This document shows, one piece after another, positions 1 through 11,970 of a DNA stretch of 64,000 nucleotides. Origin of the DNA: Guyanagaster necrorhizus (Eukaryota; Basidiomycota; Agaricomycetes; Agaricales; Physalacriaceae). The stretch is taken from contig NW_025064892.1 of assembly GCF_019112545.1 (NCBI RefSeq), positions 725,921 through 789,920 on the forward strand, given 5' to 3'. A program made the translations under genes and the position numbers. The first letter of the stretch is position 1. Every line of letters starts with the position of its first letter. The notes beneath the pieces are model-generated. The model searched no databases. It worked only from the letters and a program-made list of their open reading frames with translations, and was not told the DNA's origin.

Positions 1-2607
1 TCTCATATCCTGGTGAGCTTTGTGAGTTGTTCTAACTTGTTAAAGTATTCAGTGGCCAGTTTATCACCTATCTTGTATTTCTTGCTCTTGCTCTTGTGCA
101 TCTCCTATACTACAGGATCAGTGAACTTGTTGTTGAGCATTTGTTTGAAAACAGGCTAGAATGGCAGTTGATGATACTGCCTGGTCATGGAATAAAAGTT
201 GAGTGAGATGAAGATCCATCAAGTCTTTATCTTGTCTTCAAGATATAATACAGCAAAGGCAACTTTGTTTATGTTTGTGCCAAAGAAGATGGTGTAGACT
301 TTGAAATACTGTTCACAGTCTATGAGAAACCAGTTAATGTTGTCTGATGTGCCCTTGAAAGAGCAAGACTTTTGGAGTAAGTTGGGTCTGCACTGAAATA
401 CAGCAGCATTTTTCAGTAGTGCCCTCATTGGATTTAGATATTGATCAAAAGACAGTCATCACCATTCAACTGACAGCCTGAAGAATGAGTGTAAGGAGTT
501 ATTGTTAGTGACAAAGCTCCTCATTGATCCTGCTTCTTTGTATATAATTACTCTATTTTACATAGTGAACTCTAGTCTGATGGTTTTAGGATCATCTCTC
601 ACAGGATCCTTTCCACTTTCTTTGGCTTTGTCAGATGATGGTTGTTCTCTGAGAAGTCAGCTTTCTTGGCTGATCTAAGGGTTTCAGAACTCAATGTTTT
701 AAGTGGTTAGCTGTGCTCAGCTATGAGTAAGCTGAGTAGCCATGGTTCAGATCAACAGCATGGAATATGTATATCTGATGCTGGTGGTTTGGATAGAAAG
801 TGCCATGTAAATAGCATATTTTAGTGTTACTAAAGAAGTTCACAGCATTGGCTAGATATTGTACTTTAATTTGTATGATGAAAGTTTGCTGAGCCAATTC
901 TCAGAGTGTCTCCTGTTATAAGTTAAAATTGCATATTCAGTGGTAGCATACTGTAAAATATCCTGCTATTCTATTTTGTCTATATGTATATACTTCTGTC
1001 CCATAGATGATGCCAACCAGTTGGTGTCTCTCTATAAGAACATTGTTTCTTTCTGATACAGTTCCAAAAATTCCTTCTTCTGTGTCTGTTGAATTTTCTC
1101 CTCCAATACTTTTTTATTTATTTCTTTCTTTATGTATTCCATGAATTCTCCTTATTTAAGAGGAATATCCTACTCCCTCTTCTCACTGTCTTTGATGTTG
1201 TCCTCATCCTCATCATCTGCCTCTTCTTCACTGTCCTCAGCAGGATAGTTGCCAGACTAATCATAGATGGACAGAGTGTGAGGTTTGATTATTGTAAGAG
1301 AGCTAGTCATTGTTTCTATTGCTTAGTCTGGCCCTGTTGGTATTAGCCTAAGGAGAAGGCTGCTTAAGAGATTGGCTAGTGCTGATCTCAATATCTTCTC
1401 TATGGCCATCATATGTTCTTTGCTCCTTCAGTTCTCAGCAATACTGGCAGAAGTTTCAGTAGAATTATGAGTTAAGAAATAATGCTGCAACTCTTCCTCC
1501 AAGAAATCTTCTGAGATCATAGTGTTAAGAGGGACTCAAAGTCTATAGATATCAAGTATGGAGTCAAAGTGAGAGGAAATAGTATCAGTGTCTGCAATGC
1601 TGGATGTTCAGAAAGGAGAAAGATAAGTGTCTCTCTGAGCAGCTTTGCTGAGAGAGCTTCTGCTGACCCTGTCTATGGGTTGGTGGTTGCTGGCATGCTG
1701 GACTCTCAGAAGGGAGAGCTTGTGGATTCAGTTTGGAGGCCATACCAGTTTGAGGAATCTGACCTCCAGATAGCAGCCTCAAGCTCATGCTGTCATTATT
1801 GGTACTGGCAATCATACTAGGCTTCTTCATGCTCATTCTGAACTCTAGCTACTGTGACTTCAACAGCATTCTGGGCTTATTCTTCTGCTTCTGCTCTGAC
1901 CCACTCTGCTTGAGTGACAGCAGAATAATATTTGTCAGGCTCATTTTTGATGATATAATGTTATGTGTCTCTTTTGAGACTAAGCTGAGCATGAAGCCTT
2001 CTGCTTGAGTCAACTCAGGCTATAAGTCTTTTCTTCTATTGTTCTAGTGGGTCTTCATCATTTGACCAGAGATCAGTGGCCCAGCTCATCATCAAAGAAG
2101 TCTTCAGGAAGGTTCTCATTCTCATAGTCTAGGACTGGAGAGAAGTGCACTGGGACCCATGGATTCTTAAACTCAGTGAGCTGAGTGTCATCATTTCTTC
2201 TATTTGGCTGCTGGAGTCAGAGAGAGTATCAATACCTTTCTTCTTCTTTAGTGCTCTGTAGATATGCTCTGCTAGGTCTGACTTTGGGTATGGGTCTGAG
2301 TGGAGGCTGAAAGGAGACTCTGATAAAGAGAGAAATGTTATAGAAGGAGAGATTGGAGGTGACATTTCATAGAATCTGTTGTACCTGTTGGAATGCCTGA
2401 TAGTGCCTGACTATCCAAGCTGTTACTGATTGTCATCCACAGCAAAGTTGTATGATAGCCAACAAGTCTAAAAGCATTTCAATGATAGAAGCTAATAGCT
2501 TAAAGAAGTCATTGGTAAGATCAGATGATAAGATATTTGAGGGTGGCATTTGGTTTTCTTTGCACTTATTGTGCATAAAAAAAGGGAAGCATAAGCTTCA
2601 AGCTAAT
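1..2607 (-). mobile_element. Ty3/gypsy copy A, leader and gag region, runs off left edge
   Basis: This is the interior of a decayed retrotransposon read on the minus strand. The minus translation at 428-219 contains a capsid-type stretch (FKGTSDNINWFLIDCEQYF) that aligns with the gag of copy B (FKGASDDIDQFLMDCNQYF, near 6,300). The minus reading continues below 219 to the left edge with a segment like the later capsid region of copy B. Minus translations near 1,250-1,000 also resemble the acidic pre-gag ORF of copy B. Frames are broken by many stops and no protein can be made. Polymerase domains would lie beyond the left edge. It is clearly the same family as copy B but more diverged. I am confident of the relationship and less so of exact domain limits. 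Confidence 0.7.
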
Positions 2608-3066
2608 TATTAAGCCCAAGTGACATGTGACTAAAACATATAATAAATAGATGCTGTATCATATTCATACAGTCATGTCTAAGTTCACTGTATGTATTTA
2701 TATGATATTGTGTTCCAAGACTGTTATAAGAGGCTTGAGGTAGAATGGTGAAGATATAAACTTTAGCTTGAAGCTGAGTATCTATAGTGAGAGCTATGCT
2801 ACTTATATACTGTTCATTCATTAAGATAAATATACTACTATTAATTGTGTTTGTCCAAATCATTGTGCTCTTTGTTCTTGGGCATTGTTACTATCTACAA
2901 AAGAGTTGTTGTCTATTGTTGAGAAGTGTCATTGCATTAGAAGACAATGACAGACTCAGCCTTATTATGATATAAGCCTGTCATATGGCCTTAAGCACTA
3001 GTCTAAGCACTCTGACTAAGTATAAATAGGGGTTAATCAGAAAAAGAAACAGAAAAAATCATAACA
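2608..3066 (-). repeat. 5' LTR of gypsy copy A (minus orientation)
   Basis: Read on the minus strand this begins TGTTATGATTTTTT at 3,066 and ends in CTTAATA at 2,608, followed by ATTAGCTT. The copy B LTR begins TGTTATGATT, ends CTTAACA and is followed by the same ATTAGCTT. Several internal blocks match between the two, including GAACAGTAT.TAAGTAG and GCTAAAGTTTAT. It is about 459 bp against 518 bp in copy B, so indels have accumulated. The partner LTR and the other target-site duplicate lie outside the window. Confidence 0.7.
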
Positions 3067-3382
3067 AGCAAGATAAAGAGACTAAGGATGAGTTGGAAGA
3101 ATCTGAGAGGACTCTGAAAAAGAGAAAGAGAGTGTAAGAGAGAAAGAGAAGAGCAGTGAGTCCAGTGTCAAAGAGAAAGAAGTGAAAGTTCAAGTCTCAT
3201 AGCATGGTGAGTGACAGTGAGGCAGAAGCAGTGGCTAGCCTTAAGAAGAGAGCAAAGTTGGAGGTTACAGAGCCTGTGGAGGACAAGGAGGAGTTAAATG
3301 GTGAAAGTAAGTATCTTTTTGGTTCTGATTAGTTCTGACTTAGTTTTATTTTCAGGAAGTTGCATATGCTATCACTAAGATG
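3067..3382 (+). pseudogene. Charged Cys-containing ORF, 5' part (split by gypsy insertions)
   Basis: Between two gypsy elements lies a plus-strand reading frame rich in Lys, Arg and Glu (SDSEAEAVASLKKRAKLEV, near 3,207-3,265), with upstream basic stretches such as KKRKRV interrupted by TAA and TGA. A canonical intron follows: donor GTAAGT at 3,306 and acceptor TTTTCAG at about 3,357. After it comes a Cys-containing segment cut at 3,382 by copy B. The frame resumes at 11,971. Upstream it is cut at 3,066/3,067 by copy A. Similar charged ORFs with a Cys cluster occur beside retrotransposons in agaric genomes. I do not know whether this one was host or element encoded. Confidence 0.45.
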
Positions 3383-3885
3383 TGTTATGATTTTTCCTTA
3401 TTTTCTTTTTCTTTTTCTCAGAAATGACCTCTATCTCTGCTTAGTAAGGGCACTTAAGTCAGTGCTTAGGACTATGGGAAGGCTTAGTCAGCAACCCAGT
3501 TGGTCATTGTCTTATCACACTGCTGTGTGCTGTGAAGAAAGAGATAATACTTCTTTTGTCACTTAATTGTAGTATAANNNNNNNNNNNNNNNNNNNNNNN
3601 NNNNNNNNNNNNNNNNNNNNNNNNNNNNNNNNNNNNNNNNNNNNNNNNNNNNNNNNNNNNNNNNNNNNNNNNNNNNNGAACAGTATTTAAGTAGTATAGT
3701 TTTCACTGTAGTAACTCTAGCATTAAGCTAAAGTTTATTCTTTACCATCTACTCTCAAGCGACTTGCAACACCTTGACTATATAACTCTATTAACACATC
3801 AGTGAACTCTGTCAGTATAACCTGAAGTGCAAGGTTCTGAACAGTTTATCATGTGTTGATAGTCATGTGGAATTTGCACTTAACA
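3383..3885 (+). repeat. 5' LTR of gypsy copy B (contains assembly gap)
   Basis: It starts TGTTATGATT and ends CACTTAACA, giving the short terminal inverted repeat TGTTA/TAACA. It aligns without any indel to the 3' LTR on both sides of the N run: 195 bp to the left and 208 bp to the right. The N run replaces a segment that is 115 bp long in the 3' LTR. Confidence 0.9.
3578..3677. other. Assembly gap (100 N)
   Basis: A run of exactly 100 N inside the 5' LTR. The corresponding part of the 3' LTR (11,648-11,762) is 115 bp and contains short CAACAGCAAGACAACAGC-type repeats. The round number is therefore a placeholder and the true length is probably near 115 bp. Confidence 0.95.
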
Positions 3886-4151
3886 ATTAGCTTAATGCTG
3901 ATCATTCTCTTCCTCAGACCCAATTGTGCTAAGAAACCAAATGCCCTCTGTGCTTAACCCTTCTGATCCAAACTTTTCCCACAAGTTCTTCTAACTCCTT
4001 GCTTCCATCATTAGAATATTGATAGGCTTATTGGTGATCATACAGCTATGCTGTAGATGCTAATCAATTACTGCCTGGGCAATCTATCACTATCAAGAAT
4101 TCCAATGTATTCATACAATCCTATGCAATGTCACACTAGACCTTCCCCTCT

Positions 4152-5540
4152 ATGACATCTCTGCCTCTGCTCAACAGTCCTTCCATCTCACAGAAGAAGA
4201 CAGCCCTGAAACTATCTCTAGGAGCCCAACTGAAGGGTATTTTAGGGAAGAGGAGAAGGAGCAGCAGCAACACACCTACTCTCTGCAACCCCTGTCAGCA
4301 GTTATCCAAGACCCTACAAACTCTTGGGCTGCAGGGTTTCAATGACTCTGACCTGACACCTCCATTCTGCTCTCTGAGCACAACATCCTTGCAACAAGGA
4401 CAACAATCACCATCTCTGAGCCTGGCATTGGATGCCATGCTAGAGACTCTCTGGATGCTATTCAGGTGGCTTCAAGCACCAGAAACACTACAGGCCAGGG
4501 ATTCCAACATGCCACAATAGCATGAAGCAGGAGTTCTGGCTGGAGAGGAATTAAGGTCAGTAGTCCTGACCCATTCTTTAATAACAATGACAGAAATGAG
4601 CTCCAGTACTGGCAAGCTGCAGTCAGAGAAGCTAGCTGACTAGAGCAGAGTGAAGAAGGCCAAACAGCAAGCCCACCAGGATGCTATCCAGAGGTATCAT
4701 GACCAGTACAACCAACCCCAAATATCGCTCTAGTCATTCCAGAGAATGACATTTGACCTCTCTAATCTCTTGCCAAGTGTGTCAAGGAGCAGGCATGTAT
4801 TAGACATCAGGCTGCTCGAAAGAATGCCCTCTTTGAGTGATATCTCCAAGCACAAGACAGGAGGAGAGGCTCTGGAAGCTTCTGACTCACTGACACACTT
4901 ATTGGTATCACCACCAACAGCATTCTCAACTCTCTGTTCTGGGAGCCTGCCACTTCTATCACTGAGCCTGACCCCTGGACAAGATCAGTCACAGGAATCA
5001 TCCATGCAGATGATTTCCACTCTAAGGAGATGATAGACCTTGATGACAACTATTTATTATCATACAGGACCAATATCATCACAGAGACTGACAATATTCC
5101 CATCCAGAGAGATGGAATATCATCAGACTGAGGAACAGTTGGAGGGGATGAAGAGCACATTGACCCCATGAGTGACATATGGCAGTTCCTCAATGGAAAC
5201 TTTGCCACCCTCTTCCTATAGCCAAAGTTCTATCGAAACTTCTGCTGGTATTGCAGAGCAATAGCAGCAGCAACAGCAAGAGAGGGAGTTGAGGAGAAGC
5301 AGCCTGAGTGAGAGTCTACTCCTTGACCCAGACCTGATGATGCTGAAACCAGTACACAACCCCAGCTCAGTTGCTCTAGAGATCTTTGACCTGCACAACA
5401 GTTCCCTCCTCAGAGAAGAGGAGAAAGAGGTAACCAACACAGATGACAAGGCTGAGGAGGAGGATCCCAATGAAGAAGTCAGGAACCCCCTTCTAGAATG
5501 GAAGAAAACATTTGAAGTATGCCTGATAGAAGAGGAGTTG
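4152..5540 (+). pseudogene. Pre-gag ORF of gypsy copy B
   Basis: Stop-interrupted plus-strand frames, the longest at 4,152-4,520, 4,746-5,033 and 5,289-5,543, lie between the 5' LTR and the recognisable capsid region. The 5,289-5,543 piece is acidic with Leu-rich heptads (EEEKEVTNTDDKAEEED) and may have been a coiled coil. Copy A has a comparable acidic stretch on the minus strand near 1,200. No conserved domain is recognisable. It could be the N-terminal part of gag or a separate leader ORF. Confidence 0.4.
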
Positions 5541-6038
5541 TGACAGAAGACACATGAGATATGTGAAAAAGATTTCATTTGGCTGTACCAGGAGCAGATA
5601 GCTGAATTATGGAGGGACAATCTCTGGTTGAGATCATCCTTAGGATGAAGGTATACCTCTGCTGATTCACTCGAGCAGAAGGAAATTCTGCAATATGTGG
5701 CCACTGAGCAGGTCATTTTTAATTTTAATCAAAGATATTTATATTACCAGATGGAACTGCTACCACTATACAAGCTGAAGTATGGCAGAAGAATGGCACT
5801 CAAGCCATGAATGCTGAGTATAATGCTGCTCAAATCGGCATACACAATACTGTCAATCTAAATAGCATCATCAAGATACTCACTTGCCATGTCAGCCATC
5901 TACAGTATGGCATCTCAGCTGGCTCATTATCGACTACAGCTGAGTAGCCATTATCTGAACCCATGGAGGATGCCAATATGACAACCATTTGCTGAGCAAC
6001 CACCATCTGATAAAGCTGAAGGCAGTGGGGCAGCTCCT

Positions 6039-7148
6039 ATGGCACTAAAGGCCCCTGAAGAGGATGACTCTGAAGCCACAGCCCAAGGATGGACTGTTCA
6101 GAATAGACATATCATGCAAAAGGAACTCCCTCTACTGGAAAGCTCTATCACTGATGATGGATCTCTTTATTTGTTCTCTGGCCTATCATCAGGATGGATG
6201 AGCCCACCAAGGGGTGGACCCCCAAATCCAATGCCCCCTCTCAATCCCAAGGCACAAATTCTGAATGTCAAACCGACTCTTGTGCATGATCCTCTCTCCT
6301 TCAAAGGGGCATCTGATGACATTGATCAATTCCTTATGGACTGCAATCAATACTTCCAAGTATTCATCTCATACTTTCTACTCAACATGTATAAGGTGAT
6401 GTATGCTTCAACCTACTTGGAAGACAAGGTGAAAATGTGGTGGATCCTTCTGGCCCCCACATTCTGGTCAATCACATGACAATACTACTGATACCTTTTG
6501 TGGCTGGTATTCAAACAAATAATCTATAACAAGTTCATAGACTCAGCCATCCAAGAAGTCTACAAGCAGAAGATGAAGAACTATAAAATGGGTGATAAAG
6601 TGGCCACTGACTACTTTGACAAGTTGGAACAACTCAGTAAACTCGCTGGAGTACAAAAAGACACAGCTGATATGGGGCAGATGGTCAAATATATGAAGAG
6701 GGGATTGCCACTCTCCTACCTCAGGATCATCTCAGACCTCAGACACAGTATCCTGGTCAGCTATGATGAGTGGAAGACCAGAATCATCATGATGTGGCAA
6801 GAATGACAGTGGCAGAAGGCAGAATCATCCATCCTGTCATGGGATGGATACAGGAACCAGAGACAAGGCCTGAAGTCCTCCACCTCCTATGCAACCATGT
6901 TCTCTAGGCCTGATGGCTCAGCTCCAACTTCTCAATATAGTGAGAAGCAAACTGATATAGGCATGACATATACCAGAACAGGCAAGCCAATAGACATGGA
7001 TCACCTCAAGAAGAAGGGGAAGTGCTTCAATTGTAGTCAGAAGGGCTACATGGCATGGACCTGTCTGCAGAAGAAGAATAAGCATACCCAAGAAGATATA
7101 TGGGTGCAAATTGCTAAACTAATGAAAGAGAAGCAGGATCTTGGCTAA
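6039..7148 (+). pseudogene. gag: gag (capsid and zinc knuckle) of gypsy copy B
   Basis: Gag would form the virus-like particle that packages the element RNA. The frame at 6,039-6,479 carries the conserved start of a retrotransposon capsid domain (FKGASDDIDQFLMDCNQYF, and LEDKVKMWW). It continues at 6,498-6,806 (VATDYFDKLEQLSKLAG) and at 6,897-7,148 reaches a nucleocapsid zinc knuckle, CFNCSQKGYMAWTC. In an active knuckle the ninth residue of this motif is His; here codon TAC at 7,047-7,049 gives Tyr, one C-to-T step from His. At least two stops separate the segments. Confidence 0.75.
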
Positions 7149-7779
7149 GATGATGAAGCTGAGGAGGTAAAAGGCAAGGCCAAGCAGTGAGTGATTCTAC
7201 TGACTCAGCCAAGGATATGAGTAATAGGTCACAAGCTGCTGGACAGACTGATAATTCTTTCTCAGTAGTACTCCCTATGTTTAAATTATGCATGCATTTG
7301 AATATATCTGACCTTATTACTCATGGACATGAATCGCCTAAGAAACTGACTTCAATAACTCAAGTGCCAACAAAGGGCTGAAGAGGGGCAGAGAGCCTCA
7401 AAAGTGCATCATCATCAATGGTTTGCCAAACTAAACCTCCAAAATAGACTCAATTGCCTACAGGCTGAACAGGGGTAGAGAATCCTATTGGTTGGCTAAA
7501 CCCATTCAAGACTGAATGAACTTGGTGAGCCATTAAAGATATAAAGAACAAAGAAGTGGCAAAGGCCATACTCAAAAATTGAGTACACAAGACTCAAGCC
7601 AAGAAAGTGATCAATGATATGGTCACTGGAATATGAGAAGCTGAATGGTGTCGAGCCTTAGAATAGCTTGATAAACTACATGGACCATGGAAGTTCATCT
7701 GACAAACTAAGATTTCAGGTCAAGACTTAGTAACCAAGGTCTGAATTGAGACACTCATATTCTGAAGCACCCACATGGT

Positions 7780-10700
7780 TATGGCACTAGTTGACAGTGG
7801 ATGCATGAAGAGTTCCATTAACCATGCTTTTGTTGACAAGCATAAACTTCCTACTTGAGCAACTGCAGCACTGATCCCTGTTTACAATGCAGATGGGACA
7901 AAAAATTAAGCCAGTTCAATCACCAAATACATTGAGCTTAGACTCACCATTGGGGATCATTCCAAAAGAATCAACTTAGCAGTAACTGACCTAGAGACCA
8001 AAGAAATCTTCTTTGGTCATGATTGGCTGATTTGACATAATCCACTAATCAACTGAAAGACTGGATGCATTATATTTGCATGGTGCAAATGCTGAAAAAT
8101 CCCATTTGAACTATCAGATGAAGATCCTGAAGACCGATAGGATCAGGAAATGGAAGACAGAGAGATAATCCTTGCAGTAGATCTGCAAAGGGCCATCAAC
8201 ATTTGCACTATACACCATGCAAACAATCTAGCAATGAAAGCCAATGCAGAAAAGGAGAAGAGGATGTTTGAGGAGATGGTATCTGAATGGGCATGGGACT
8301 TTTGAGACCTATTCAAAAAGGAGAGTTTTGATGAATTACCTGATCCAAAACCTTAGGACCATACTATCAAACCAATCCCCAATGCCAACACCAACCTGGA
8401 TTGCAAAACATATCCTCTTGGCAATAACAAACAACAGGAGTTAGACAAATTCCTTGAGGAGAACCTATCCAGTGGAAGGATTTGATCATCAAAATCACTA
8501 ATGGCATCTCTTTTCTTCTTTGTCAAGAAAAAGGATGACAAACTCTGATCAGTACAAGATTATTGGAGGCTTAACAAAATGACAATCAAGAATCATTATC
8601 TGCTTCTCTTAATCTCAGAGTTAATGGACAAACTCTGAGATGCTAAATACTATACCAAACTGGATGTTCAGTGGGAGTATAATAATATGTGCATCAAAGA
8701 AGACAATGAATGGAAGGCTGCTTTTCAAATAAACCATAGTTTGTTTGAACTGATGGTAATGTTCTTTGGACTCACAAATTTGCCTGCAACATTCCAGTAG
8801 ATGATGAATGATATCTTCAAGAATCTCATCACCACTGGAAAAGTCATGATCTATTTAGATGACATTCTGATTATGTCTAAGACTAAGAAAAAACATTAAT
8901 GCCTAATATAGCAGGTACTAGCACTGATAAGGAAGCATTAGCTTTTTCTCAAAGCCAAGAAGTGTGAATTCAAGATGCTTGAAACTGAATACCTCAGAGT
9001 TATTATCAGTGAAGAGGCCATCAGAATGGATCCCATTAAAGTAGCTGGAGTAACTGAGTGGCCAAAACCAATGAAGAAAAGGGAACTGCAATCATTTTTA
9101 GGATTCACCAACTTCTACTGGCAGTTCATTTAGGACTACAGCAAAATAGTCCAGCCTATGATGCAATTAACTGGAAATGCACTCTGGACCTGGGGACTTT
9201 CATAATAATCAGCATTTAATGATCTTAAATGCTGATTAAGTGAAGATATCATACTTGCCATACCAAGTCAAGAAGGGAAATTCCAGATGGAGGCCAACTT
9301 GAGCAAAGGCATAATCAGAGTGGTACTCTCTCAGGAACAAGATAGCAAATGGTGACCAGTCATGTTTATGTCAAAGACACTTACAGTGATAGAATGCAAC
9401 TACAAAATATATAACAAGGAACTTCTTGCAATAATGCTTGCACTCTCTAAGTGGTGGCACTATCTCATTGGAGCAGTCCAGACTTTTGAAATCTAGACAG
9501 ATCACCAAAATCTCTGATATTTCTGACTTCCACAGAAACTGAATCACTGACAAGCCTGATGGATCACAGAACTATCTGAGTACAAGTATATGCTACATCA
9601 CAAGACTGGAGCAGCAAACAAGAAGGCCAATTTTCTCAGCTGTAGGGTGGATCATGATCAGAGAGGAGTGGACAATGAAAGAGTCATATTATTATGACCT
9701 GAACACTTCTGGGCTATGATTATACCCACCAAGGAGAAAGTACATGAGCATATCAAGAGTGCTACCTGGGATCTCCACAAATGGGATCAAAGGATAGCTC
9801 CATCACTTAACCATGAATAGGGACTAAAAAAGAAAGGGAGATTAATCTGTTATGATAGATGGATCTACATCCTAAGAGATCAGAGGCTTCATGGTGACAT
9901 CATCTCTATATGCCATGATCATGTGACCACTAGACATCCTGAGATCACCAAAACAAAGGAATTAATCTTAAGAGAATATTAATGGCCTAAAATAGACTAT
10001 GATATTATCTGATATGTTAAGACTTGTGAGGTTTTTTAATGCAGAAAATCCTCAACACAACTGTGAGCAGCTCCACTCCACCCAAATGAGGTCCCTTCAT
10101 CACCATGGACCTACATTTTGGTGGATATGATAACTGGACTTCTTAAAAGTGACAGCTATAATGCAATTATTATTATAGTCGATCATTTCTTGAAGGTAAT
10201 CATTCTGATTGTCTGCTCAACAGAATTAATATCAGAAGGATGGGCTAAAATCCTATGAGACAAGGTCTATGCAAAGTATGGTATGCCTCAAGTTGTAATT
10301 TCAGACAAAGGATCACAATTTATTTTCAAATTTTTAGATGATTTATATCGACTCCTTAACATCAAATGGAATACCTCAATAGCATATCATCCTCAGACAG
10401 ATGGTCAAACAGAGTGAGTCAATCAAGAAGTTGAGAAGTATCTCTGACTTTTTATCAACCATCAACAAGATAATTGGATAAAATGGCTTTTATTAGCTGC
10501 TTTTCAACATAACAACAGGATTCACTCAGCAACAGAAAAAACCCCATTCTTTATCAACTATAGATAAAACCCACCAGTTGCACAAAGCAAATGGGTACAC
10601 ATGACAACACCAGCATCAATGGATTTTACAACAACAATGGCAAAAATCCATGAAGAAATGAAGATGGCTCTTGAAAAAGCTGCTTCAACTATGAAGAAAC

Positions 10701-10940
10701 AGTATAACAAGCACTAATGACCCACCCATAATTATTCAATCAATGACAAGGTTTGGCTGGACACAACCAACCTGCACCTCTCTTGTCCAAAACAGAAGTT
10801 GGCAGATAAACAAACAGGACCATTCAAAGTCATCACCAAGATCAGCAACTCCACTTATAAGTTGCAATTACCAGCAACTTGGAAAATTTATAATATTTTC
10901 AATAAAACATTATTGACACTATACATTGCACCTGCCTTTC
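7780..10940 (+). pseudogene. pol: pol (PR-RT-RNaseH-IN) of gypsy copy B
   Basis: Polyprotein remnant in one dominant frame with many stops. An aspartic-protease site (LVDSGCMKSS) is near 7,787. Reverse transcriptase spans about 8,480-9,150 with FGLTNLPATFQ and the catalytic YLDD near 8,855. RNase H is about 9,270-9,650. Integrase spans about 9,880-10,610 and includes a zinc-binding-like N-terminal part (HPEITKTKEL) and the core signature AYHPQTDGQTE near 10,385. Several stops are one transition from a conserved codon, for example CGA or TGG changed to TGA near 8,033 and 8,055. The element is inactive. Confidence 0.85.
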
Positions 10941-10954
10941 CAAATCAAGAATGA

Positions 10955-11180
10955 CCACCACCTCCACCACTAGAACTCATCAATGATGAAGAGCACTATG
11001 AAATCAACAAAGTACTAAACCATAAACTATGCAAGGTTAGGGCATATAATAATGGAATAACAACAACAGTTGACTACCTAGTCAGCTGGAAAGACTATGG
11101 ACCAGAATCAAACCAATGGGTCAATGAAAAATACATAAATGCAAAGAAGGTGATCCATGATTACAAACAATGAATCAACA
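10955..11180 (+). pseudogene. Integrase chromodomain of gypsy copy B
   Basis: The C-terminal end of the polyprotein contains YEINKVLNHK followed by DYLVSWKDYGPESNQWV, the aromatic-cage pattern of a chromodomain (Y...Y-L-V-x-W-K-x-Y...W). In chromoviruses this module directs integration to chromatin bearing particular histone marks. It places copy B in the chromovirus branch of Ty3/gypsy. A TGA follows at about 11,172. Confidence 0.8.
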
Positions 11181-11439
11181 AGATAGATATAGAGAGGGTC
11201 ATATCCAACATTATGACTGACAGCAGAGGACATACAGCAAAGAGCAATGACCACCAAGAGCATCCTGCTAAATTACAATGTCAAATATATGACAATGATA
11301 AGGAGGAGCATCTATCAATACCTGCAACATCAGCAGGATACTCTGATAGATCCTTGCCACCAGGACTAGAAAGGACTGTGGATCCTCACACAGCGACATG
11401 AAGACTTATCTCTAATTAAGCCATTGGAATGATGGTCTT

Positions 11440-11452
11440 AAGGAGGAAGTAA
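11440..11452 (+). other. Polypurine tract of gypsy copy B
   Basis: AAGGAGGAAGTAA lies directly before the 3' LTR, the expected place for the primer of plus-strand DNA synthesis. Confidence 0.7.
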
Positions 11453-11970
11453 TGTTATGATTTTTTCTTATTTTCTTTTTCTTTTCCTCAGAAATGACCC
11501 TTATCTCTGCTTAGTAAGGGCACTTAAGTCAGTGCTTAGGACTATGGGAAGGCTTAGTCAGCAACCCAGTTGGTCATTATCTTATCACACTGCTGTGTGC
11601 TGTGAAGAGAGAGACAATACTTCTTTTGTCACTTAATTGTAGTATAATAGTAACAGTACAACAGCAAGACAACAGCTTTTGTGAAGAGCCTGGCAACAGC
11701 AGAGGTAACAGCTCTATGACAGACAATATCTTTTGTGAACTTTTATTAATAGCCTGATAACAGAACAGTATTTAAGTAGTATAGTTTTCACTGTAGTAAC
11801 TCTAGCATTAAGCTAAAGTTTATTCTTTACCATCTACTCTCAAGCGACTTGCAACACTTTGACTACATAACTCTATTAACACATCAGTAAACTCTGTCAG
11901 TATAACCCAAAGTGTGAGATTCTGAACAGTTTATCATGTGTTGATAGTCATGTGAAATTTGAGCTTAACA
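11453..11970 (+). repeat. 3' LTR of gypsy copy B
   Basis: A 518-bp LTR from TGTTATGATT to GAGCTTAACA. It is collinear with the 5' LTR, has no indels in the alignable parts and supplies the 115 bp missing at the assembly gap. Confidence 0.92.

Larger units (their letters stand above)
3383..11970 (+). mobile_element. Ty3/gypsy chromovirus copy B, complete but decayed
   Basis: A full-length LTR retrotransposon with a 5' LTR (3,383-3,885), leader and pre-gag ORF (about 4,150-5,540), gag (about 6,040-7,150), protease, reverse transcriptase, RNase H, integrase, C-terminal chromodomain, polypurine tract (11,440-11,452) and 3' LTR (11,453-11,970). The order PR-RT-RH-IN-chromodomain is that of chromoviruses. 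The 4-bp sequence GATG flanks both ends (3,379-3,382 and 11,971-11,974), consistent with a target-site duplication. Numerous TGA, TAG and TAA codons interrupt every domain, so it cannot move on its own. The two LTRs differ at about 17 of 403 comparable positions by eye, 16 of them transitions. Confidence 0.9.
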
